Shown here piece after piece: positions 56,558-64,000 of a stretch of DNA of 64,000 nt; position 1 is the first letter of the stretch, and the number at the start of each line of letters is the position of its first letter. This DNA is from Termitomyces sp. T153 (taxonomy: Eukaryota; Basidiomycota; Agaricomycetes; Agaricales; Lyophyllaceae). The translations under genes and the position numbers were made by a program. The notes under the pieces were generated by a model. That model saw only the letters and a list, made by a program, of their open reading frames with translations, did not search any database and had not been told where the DNA came from. The stretch is from contig JACKQL020000022.1 in NCBI GenBank assembly GCA_018296165.2, forward strand, positions 62,001-126,000. The letters are read 5' to 3'.

Positions 56558-58190
56558 AAGACCTTAATAGAGCACAGTCTCAAGAAGTGGAGCTTAGGAA
56601 GGCAGTTCTAAGTCAACAGCAGACATCCAGAATAGATCCTGTTGCAGTCCTATCTCTCTCTCAGCCTCTATTACCTACAGAAGGTACCGAGGAAGAGAAG
56701 GAAGCAGACTTACAGGCATACTTGGATCACAGAAAAGGGGAGTGAGAGTGAACAGTGGGATGACTTGCTACCAATTGTACAAAGCTGGTTACAAGACCCA
56801 AGCAAAGAACCAGAAGGTTTGCAGGGTTGGGACCCAGACAGGTACAAGAGGTTTGCAAGACAGCTCTTCCTTGATCCAAAGGGGAGACTGTACAAGCACA
56901 ATCATGAGGCCAGGCATAAGCTAGTAGTCAAGATCAATAGACAAATGTTCATGCTTAAATCAGCCCATGATGCTTTAGGGCATAGGGGGACTTATGCAAC
57001 CAAGATGTTAATACAAGAACAATTTTGGTGGCCAGGAATTGATGGAGATGTTCAGTGGTATGGTGGGACTTGTCACAACTGTCAGATGCATCAGAAGACA
57101 GTTGTAAATAGAACTCCCACTCTGACCTATACACCCTCAATCAATCCACATTGATACCATGCACATGACTCCAGCTTCAAAAGCTGCAAGTACATTGTCC
57201 ATGGCAGGTGTGCATTGTCTTCATGAATGGAAGGGAGGCCTCTGCACAAATAAAACCATAAAACAATTGGTCAATGGTTGTTTGAAGATGTGATTTGTTG
57301 CTGGGGCTGTATTGCAGAGATCATCACTGACAATGCTGGACAATTCAAAAAGGTCACAGATTGGATAGAAAGTAAATATAGAATCAAAAGCATTGCCATC
57401 TCTCCATACAACTCTCAAGCTAATGGCGAGATTGAAAGGCCACATTGGGATGTCAGACAGGCCTTATTCAAGGCTTGTGAGGATAACAATAAATGGTTTT
57501 GGTTCTTGTTCCATGTAATGTGGAGTGATCACATTACTATACAGCAGAGATTTGGATGTTAACCATACTCCATGGTCACTGGGGCTCATCCAACTCTACC
57601 CCTGGACTTGGTAGAAGCCACCTGGTTGATAGAATTGTCAGAAGGGCCATTGTCTATAGAAGAGTTGATTGGGTATTGTGCTAGGGCCTTAGCCAAGCAT
57701 CAGCAGCATGTAGAGGAGATGAGAGAAAGAGTTGGGAAAGACAAACTCCAGTGGGCCTCGAAGTTTGCAGAAGAGCATAAGAACTCTATCAAAGATTTCA
57801 ATTTCAATCCCTTGGTCATGGTCTTGGTCAAATACATGATTACAGAAAGTTCACACAGTGCTAAAATGCTTCCATGCTTCCATGGTCCAATGGTAGTAAT
57901 TGCTAAGACCAGAGGTGGTAACTCTATTGTGGCAGAACTAGATAGGTCAGTTTGGCAGACCATGGTAGCAGCCTTTAGAGTAGTCCCTTCCAAAGCTTGA
58001 CAATGATTAGAGCTATTCCAAAGCCTAGAGCAATGGGTAGATATTTACTCCAGAGAAATTAAAAGAACTGAGGGAGGAACTACAAAAGTCTGTGAGAAAT
58101 GTTATACCAGACCTTTCATTTGGTTCTATAAGGCTTCATGAGCCTCTAGACCATGACTTGGGTGAGTCAGAAAGCAGCCCTGAAGATTGA
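56558..58190 (+). pseudogene. Integrase of element F
   Basis: The HHCC domain (HDALGHRGTYATKMLIQEQF, CHNCQMHQ; about 56965-57090) is followed after a frameshifted stretch by the core. The core has D in EIITDNAGQF (57310-57350) and E in SQANGEIERPHW (57413-57450). A C-terminal half in one open frame (57572-58000) has AELDRSVWQTMVAAFRVVP, and an acidic tail runs to about 58190. Stops at 57130-57280 remove the first catalytic Asp region from the open frames. Confidence 0.78.
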
Positions 58191-58199
58191 CAAAAAACT

Positions 58200-58520
58200 T
58201 GAGAACTTTACTTAGTAAAATCAAAAATAAGTAAAACTTATATTAAGGTCATGCATTTTCAGAGTTAATGACACTAATTATGGGGTTACAAAATAAAGAT
58301 ATGTAGGGGGCATTTTTTTAGACTCAAGGGGGGAGGGGGGCTATGCTATCTAAGATGGATGGGGGACATGGCAGTATGGGAATTATCAAGGGAGAACCCA
58401 CAAACTCAATGTTGGAGTTGGAATTGGTGATCTGGAATCCTGGATCAATAAGACAGGATATGCAGAGTTGGTGAGAAATGTTACCTCAGGCAAGACTTGT
58501 AGGTCATTAAGCAACTTGGC
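58200..58520. other. Gene-less stretch with G-tract
   Basis: AT-rich sequence, then the purine run at 58326-58340 noted for element F. No gene. Confidence 0.45.
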
Positions 58521-58523
58521 AGT

Positions 58524-58938
58524 CTAATTTATGTCCAATGGGCCAAGGGTTTTGTCAAAGCAATCAAGATAGCCCAAAATCAGCTTGTGAGTTTGTAGCA
58601 CAATGTCAAGAGCATAGAGTTGTTGTTGTGCAGCAAGGTTGATGACATCACACTGTTGCTGGAGATCAGCATGTGGGAGGAGGGTCCCATTGTCAGCAAG
58701 TTGAATGGCCTCAAGGGTGGTGTTGACCTGGCTGAGGAGCATGAGCATGGCATCACTCCCAGGCTTGAGGTTGGCTAAAGAAGAAGAATAGAGTCAGAAA
58801 AATAGAGGAAAGAATGGCAGATGAACCATAAACTGGGAGGACTTTGATCATCTTCAGTTTGGGCTTGCTGTTGGGTTCAGTCTGGGATTTGATGAGGTGG
58901 AGGGTGAGCATATTGAAATGATGACTGAGCAAGTCTAG
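58524..58938 (-). pseudogene. Repetitive basidiomycete gene, C-terminal part (split by solo LTR)
   Basis: Minus-strand exons LDLLSHHFNMLTLHLI... (from 58938) and ...LKPGSDAMLMLLSQVNTTLEAI to YLDCFDKTLGPLDIN, with stop at 58524, join across an intron-like segment of about 50 nt (GTTCAT...CTTTAG, about 58828-58777). The first part continues, across the solo LTR, from the fragment at 60049-60478. I recognise the sequence only as a recurrent hypothetical protein of transposon-rich agaricomycete genomes; function unknown. Confidence 0.45.
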
Positions 58939-60043
58939 TGTCATGACCTGTTTCCAGGCCTCAGGACCTCTTTCCAGCAGCCCTACACCTCCCCAGAGTA
59001 CCCACCAACACTCCCTCAACCTACCCCAACCTTTGTTCACCCATGGCACCCACCCTAGCTAACTCCAACACTTCTCTGGAAAACCCTCACAGCCCCCTTG
59101 GCAAACCCTGGCACATTCCCCACAGGCCCCAGAACTTCCCCTTCTCCTCCTGAGCCCACAGAACCCCCAACACTCTTTCTGACCCTGGTATACATCACTG
59201 ACTTGCCACCATGGCTTACCCAACCAAGTCTGGAACATCATGATGACTCCAGGGTGGCCCATGGTCCCATCTTATCCCATCAGTATATTACCATGGCCCA
59301 CCAACTAATCATAACTGACACCCATCAACTCTGTGCAGCCCCAATGAGCCTTGCTGTCAGGCCCACTATCCCTGGAGGAGTTCCAGTAGCTGGTATATAA
59401 GTCATAGAGTAGCATCCCATACTCTAGACTTGATATTACCTTACCTATGTGCTGTTGATTGTTTCCTTGTGTTTCATGTTCCTTGTACATTTCCTCTTAT
59501 CTCAGTTTCCCAGTCTTGTTTTGTCTTTGTTTCTCATCATCATCTTGTTATCATCTCATATCTCCACTTCAATCTATTTTCATTCTTGTCTCACTTGCCT
59601 TCTATTTCCCTTATCATGCCTAAGTTCCCTTCAACTCTAATGCCATTACAAACTCCATGCTTACAGTGACAACTCCCAAACATTCATAACCAACTCCAGA
59701 CCTTGCTTTACACTCAGCTCTGAAACCCATCAACATCCATTGATCCCCCATCAAACTCCAGCCCACTCCCATCACTTGTGTAGCCACTGTTTGCCATGCA
59801 CCTTCAATACTCACCTCTGGACTTGTACCTGAATCTTCCCCAAGCCCAACCCTTCCTCAGACCTTGTCTTAGACTCCCACAGACCATCCCAGACTTGCTT
59901 GGGCCACTTGCCCTAGCTGATCCTTACCAGTATCTGAAGTCTGGACCTCCCCAGATCACTAGGTTATAAGTGCAGGACATTGTGTCTGCCTAGTAAGAAC
60001 TCACCCAGTTAAGCTGAGTCCCCATGGTCAGCAGAACCTGACA
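58939..60043 (+). repeat. Solo LTR of the A/C chromovirus family
   Basis: 1105 bp, TGTCATGACC...CCTGACA, in the opposite orientation to the other elements, flanked by identical pentamers TCTAG (58934-58938 and 60044-60048). It is collinear with the LTRs of elements A and C and CpG-depleted. An identical target duplication with no internal region is the product of recombination between two LTRs. Confidence 0.9.
59394..59437 (+). promoter_or_regulatory. LTR promoter and start motif in the solo LTR
   Basis: TATATAAG at 59394 and the start 12-mer at 59426 (AGACTTGATATT, one T to A change) again lie 32 nt apart. Confidence 0.65.
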
Positions 60044-60048
60044 TCTAG

Positions 60049-60478
60049 CTTAAAGGCTGCAACTTACATTAGCTCAGCACTTTCCAGAGCAGATGGTGTA
60101 CAGACCTAGCATGTCAACATCCTGGTCCTGAGCACAACATTTCTGCTGAAAGAGCACAAAAGATTAATTGAGGAGGCTAGTATGAAAAACATACCTCCTT
60201 GAGTTGCTGTTGAGTTCCTGTTTGTGCTGAAGCTCTCAGCAGTTCTTCTCCATCTGGATAATTACATCAGCAAATGTGAGGAAGGACTGTACATCAGGGA
60301 AGTCATTGGCAGCACTGCAATTGATCACAAGAAGGGTGGCAGACAGGGTGTCATATAAACTCTTTTGCTTGGCAATATACAGAAAGTTAGCTTGATCTGC
60401 AAAGTGCTGGAGGAAATAAAAGGAAAAACAAAAAAGAGAAAAAGGCATGCAGAAGAACACAGAATCAATGGATGACAA
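60049..60478 (-). pseudogene. Repetitive basidiomycete gene, upstream part (split by solo LTR)
   Basis: Minus-strand sequence from about 60410 (HFADQANFLYIAKQKSLYDTLSATLL... SFLTFADVIIQMEKNC) leads through stops towards VDMLGLYTICSGKC at about 60110, ending at the LTR. With 58524-58938 it forms one collinear gene interrupted by the insertion. A 60-nt AT-rich segment before HFADQ looks like an intron. Confidence 0.45.
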
Positions 60479-60479
60479 A

Positions 60480-61932
60480 TCACACAGAATAACATGTCAT
60501 ACCACCTTATTCAACCAATAAGGTGTGATGCCAAGGTTGCCCATGCAGTATGATGACAGGAATGCATGGAGAGCATGCTGGTCCATGTGCAAACAACAAG
60601 CTATAAAAGGGACAGATTCCAAAGGAGAAAAACAAGCAAACTACAGACCATGGCTCAGAGATACCCCAGGGAGTGGGTCTCTTAGGCTTATGAGTTCTTA
60701 GTTGTTTTGTGTTTCTAGTTTAATAATACTATTGAACACTTTTGATAGCATGAGACCATCTCAAGCTAAAAAATAAATCATATTATATTCTATGTGAGCT
60801 TGCTTGTAACTAAGCCTCCAAACTACTGTGAAAACAAAGTTTGATCAGTTGATCTGAGCAATTGACAGCATCAAACTTACTTTTGCATCACTATGGCAAC
60901 CATTCAGGGCTACCATATCTACTGACATCTACTATGACTAACTACAGTGTAGGTGTGGTGGCTCAGTTGGGACCATCACATCCTTAGGAGCATCAGTTCA
61001 ACTCTTGTCTAGTATGGTGGCCTTCAGCAGAAAACAATTTAGACACCACACCTGGTTTATTCAACACTACCAGGCAGCAACTGCCTTCACATGCATATTT
61101 AGGGGGCCTTGTAGGCCAGGCCATTATAATGGAATTATGAATGTGCAACAATCACCAGAACATGGCTTAATGAAGCACAACTGAGTCAGCTCACAAAAAG
61201 GCATTCCAAGGCCATGGCCATATGCTAGAAACTCAAAAGGGGGGGGGAGGTTCAGGTGTGAAGATGGCAAAAATTCACAAGGAGCTGCAGCCAATACCAA
61301 CAATGAAAAGGTGAAGGGGAATGCAATGCCAAATGTAGGACAGGTGGTAAGAAACATTAAAGGCAGATATCAAAAGGAATTCAGGGCCAAAGAAAGTATG
61401 AACTCTGACAAAAATCAAATTGTAAGTAAAGAGTGGCTACAAAGCATAATTAGCATCCACTGAAAAGGGAACTGGCTGGAGGTTTAGTCAGATATGTCCA
61501 ACATTAAGCCCCCTTAGGATACTGTAGTACTGTGGACATACAATTTCCAGGTTCCCTATGTTCAAAATAAAGGGACCACCTTTGGCAGCATGATCACAAC
61601 AAAAAAGTGCAGTGTATATCACAGTATGTGCACTTGCTCAAAGCTATTGTGCATTTACATTTTTCCTGATGTTGTTTCATTCTTTATGGGTATAACTCTG
61701 GATGTCTTGAGGTTACATTGACAGCTAGACAAACTGACAACTTGAGTGTATGCTCAATGGGACACAGACCAGAAGCATGGAAGAATCAATAGGCACATTT
61801 GACATGGATAGCCATAGTTTTGACAAAAGGCAGAAATGTATAGAAGTTATGGGCACATTGGCATCCTTCAATGGCATCCAGCTAGACACCAGGAGAAGAC
61901 ATCTGCAGTGATATCATGGTTTCATGCACACC
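60480..61932. other. Gene-less CpG-poor stretch
   Basis: No supported gene. Short frames such as 61124-61357 (-) have no recognisable content. Confidence 0.5.
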
Positions 61933-62916
61933 TGTCAGGTTCTGCTGACGACGGGGGCTCAGTACACTGGCGAGTCCTTACTAGGCAGACGCGATGTCCT
62001 GCGCTTATAACCAGGCGTCCGGAGTTGGAGTGGAGGTGGGGAAAGCTTGCGAGGGGGTCCCTAGGGAGAGCAGCCCGAGCAAGTCCTGAGTGATTCAGAG
62101 GGGTCTAAGACTGAAGGTACTGGTCGTTGACCCAGGGCGGGTGTCAGGGCTAGTTAGTGGGCGCACAAAGGGATTGCGGGGTAGGCGGAGGCTTCTCGGT
62201 TGATGGGGGCGGGGTCGGAGCTGGACGGGGGGTTACCGGGGCTGGGTGGGTTCTGGGGCCGAGCGGGTAGCGAGGTCCGGAGTTGTCATTAAGAATGTTC
62301 AGGTCGTGGCGCATGCGCGGAGTTCGTACTGACGTAGGGAGCAAGGGAACTTCAGAGGAACAAAGGAAATATGTACAGTTGAGACGAGACGGGGACGAGA
62401 CGAGACTGAGAAAAGCTAGATTTGAAACCTAAAAACACAAATAGAGACGAGACGAGAGACAAAACATAGGAAACTGGTAAATGTAATATCAAGACTAAAG
62501 TTCGAGGAGTTATTCTATGACTTATATACCGACTACTGGGTGCCTCTGAGGGTGGCAGATATGATGGCGGGGGTCGCCGGAGCTGTGTGGAGTCGACGGG
62601 TGTCGAGTACAATCCAAGGTCAGGCTGCAGCAGTATTCTGATGGGATCAGTTGGGGGCGTGGCCGCTCCAGGGACGTCGTGACACTCCGGGACGGGTCAG
62701 GTAAACTAGGGTAGGGGGTCGGGGATGTATGACATGGCCAGGAACGGTGGGGGAAGGTTTCAAGGGGGTGTTGATGGCTACGGAGAGGGAGTTGCTGTCA
62801 GGATTTGCTGGAGAAGCATCGGAGTTGTCCAGTGTGGGCGGGGTTCAGGGGAGTTAGACGGGAAATCGGGAGGGGTTGGGAGCAGTGTCTAGGGAGCTAG
62901 GGAGCGGGTTGTGACA
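61933..62916 (-). repeat. 3' LTR of element D
   Basis: 984 bp, TGTCAGG...TGACA, collinear with the element B LTRs. TATA (complement of 62522-62528) and start 12-mer (complement of 62485-62496) are 32 nt apart. A TCGAGAC direct repeat lies just downstream at about 62934-62948. Confidence 0.9.
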
Positions 62917-62929
62917 TCACCCCCCCTTC
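62917..62929 (-). other. Polypurine tract of element D
   Basis: GAAGGGGGGGTGA on the element strand, next to the LTR, as in elements A and B. Confidence 0.85.
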
Positions 62930-62991
62930 AGCGTCGAGACCCTCGAGACGCGGGGAGCGAGTCGGGGATCAGTAGGGCGTGGGAATCGAAG

Positions 62992-63009
62992 TTGATCAAT
63001 ATTGATCAA
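62992..63009. promoter_or_regulatory. Perfect 18-bp palindrome upstream of the element D aORF
   Basis: TTGATCAATATTGATCAA, identical to 8184-8201, beginning 138 bp before the ATG. A TATA-like ATTAAAAG follows at 63086-63093. Confidence 0.5.
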
Positions 63010-63129
63010 ACCACAGCGAGCAGCGGCGGCGTGGGGAAGGAAGTCGAGGTGCGGCCGCTGTTCGTCAGGGGCCCCTTCTTAAGTTATTAAAAGGGGTGGA
63101 CGCACCCAGGAGTCCGCCAGCTTGTTGCA

Positions 63130-64000
63130 ATGTCTTCTTCAGCTTATTCTCCCACAGCATCTAGGTCGCCATCCCTGCCTTCCCAGCCGTCGTCCTCCAA
63201 AGATTCAGAGGGTTGCCAAGATTGCCGTCAGGTCGAGGCGATGTACCGTAGTCGTGAGTGCGGTCCGTTCCATGTACCCCAGAACACTGATTGTCCCTTC
63301 GCAGAGTTGTCTGCGGCCATGGCTGGTCCCTCAGGGCCACTGTCTGGTGTGGATGCGATGCGGCCCCCAGCGGGCGTGGTCACTTCTACGCATTCCAAGT
63401 CTGGCATTTGCCCGGGGGTGGTCCGGCTTGTCCCAGAGGGTTCGAGGGTGGTACAGGCGGAGGTGACGCCGGAGCAGTTTGCCGAGGCGGTGGGTTGGGC
63501 GAGGGGTCCCCCCACCCTCAAGTGGTGTCAGGCGGCGGCCCCGGTGAGTGGCCACTTAGCTTCATGTTTCCCGGACCAACATGCCCCTGCAGTGTGCGTC
63601 TTGTACCCAACGAGGGGAGCAGTGTGAGTTTGAGGAACCGGCATCGGGGGTACGGCGGGACACGTCGGTGTGCCTTCTGTGCCGTTCACAGCATGAGAAG
63701 TGCTCCGTCACCCTGAGTTGGCGGGCCATTTGCGTCACGGTGGAGCAAGGGTGGGATCAGGGTTGGGTCGCAGCGCAGCTGGAGGAAGGGCAGAAGGGCA
63801 GGGTGTTGGGGAGGGGCTCCGGGGCTGGGGAAGGGGAATGGGTTAGTGCGCCTGTCATGAAGGTGGGCCCTCCACGGAGTGGACGGAGGGAGGGGGCCCC
63901 TTCCAGGCAGGAGAAAGGGAAACGGAGAGCGTCCCCTTCACCCAAGGCGGGTCCCAGTAAGCGGGTGCAGGGTGAGCAGGTAATGGGGGGCCCCCCTGGT
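63130..64000 (+). CDS. Antisense Zn2Cys6-like accessory gene (aORF) of element D, open to the window edge
   Basis: Exon 1 63130-63543 (414 nt, same length as in element B), intron 63544-63592 (49 nt, GTGAGT...CTGCAG), exon 2 from 63593 to the window end without a stop. It begins MSSSAYSPTASRSPSLP, a Ser/Pro-rich head, followed by a Cys-containing stretch (YRSRECGPFHVPQNTDC) and GVVRLVPEGSRVVQAEVTPEQ. Directly at the splice junction is C-x2-C-x6-C-x15-C-x2-C-x6-C (residues 139-175), with basic residues between the cysteines as in Zn2Cys6 DNA-binding domains. The part seen is about 90% identical by eye to B and lacks both of its stops. The coiled coil and C-terminus must lie outside the window. 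The role is not established; a regulator of the element or of host genes is inference. Confidence 0.72.

Larger units (their letters stand above)
49180..58340 (+). mobile_element. Element F: second Ty3/Gypsy lineage, 5'-truncated, split by a Copia element
   Basis: Plus-strand gag-pol remnants at 49250-52056 and 56558-58190 are interrupted by the Copia element at 52057-56557. A tract AAGGGGGGAGGGGGG at 58326-58340 could be its polypurine tract, but no LTR pair is visible. The protein is quite different from elements A-D, as there is no chromodomain and the protease and RT motifs are of another lineage. CpG-poor throughout. Confidence 0.75.
61933..64000 (-). mobile_element. Element D: left part of a second B-type chromovirus
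   Basis: LTR 61933-62916, polypurine tract, leader with palindrome, and antisense gene in the same order and spacing as element B. Pol lies beyond the right edge. CpG-rich, so young relative to its surroundings. Confidence 0.9.

Overview
The window looks like a transposon-rich part of an agaricomycete (mushroom-forming basidiomycete) genome. The evidence is the spliceosomal introns of about 47-70 nt with GTRNGT donors, a NACHT-WD40 STAND gene typical of these fungi, and several decayed retroelement and repetitive gene families of basidiomycete type. Roughly three quarters is mobile DNA. The only CpG-normal, gene-like island is about 38.6-48.7 kb.

Layout. 1-23981: a three-element nest of one Ty3/Gypsy chromovirus family, all on the minus strand. 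Old, CpG-poor element C (1-15, 6301-7109, 17998-23981, left end outside the window) was hit twice, by element A (16-6295, TSD CTCTC) and element B (7110-17997, TSD GGTGG). 24.0-33.5 kb: CpG-depleted debris, with a CACTA/Tnp2-like transposase remnant (about 24.5-27.3 kb) and a decayed repetitive gene (29.0-30.4 kb). 33537-38788 (-): a five-exon NACHT-WD40 gene with about 17 near-identical WD40 repeats. 38.8-48.7 kb: the island, with an intron-rich O-methyltransferase (41885-43791, -), an unrecognised spliced 410-residue gene (47297-48584, +) and two weak gene fragments. 49.2-58.3 kb: a second, different Ty3/Gypsy element F (+), split by a Ty1/Copia element (52057-56557, -). 58.5-60.5 kb: a repetitive minus-strand gene split by a solo LTR (58939-60043, TSD TCTAG) of the A/C family. 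61933-64000: element D, a relative of B that runs off the right edge.

The most interesting object is the chromovirus family A/B/C/D. Besides gag-pol it carries, between the 3' LTR and the end of pol, an antisense gene (aORF). In B and D this gene contains a Zn2Cys6-type cysteine array, reached only by splicing a 49-nt intron; in B a long coiled coil and a conserved C-terminal region follow (D leaves the window before them). Two B/D copies share an 18-bp perfect palindrome and a TATA-like box at fixed distances upstream of the aORF start. All seven LTRs of the family carry a TATA box exactly 32 nt upstream of a 12-nt sequence whose complement sits at the primer-binding site in all three elements where that site is visible. 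This is the signature of Tf1-type self-primed reverse transcription. B also has two tandem aspartic-protease domains. Most damage in the elements fits CpG to TpG/CpA transitions, including loss of one catalytic Asp in two unrelated reverse transcriptases. All names rest on reading motifs by eye; no database search was possible.
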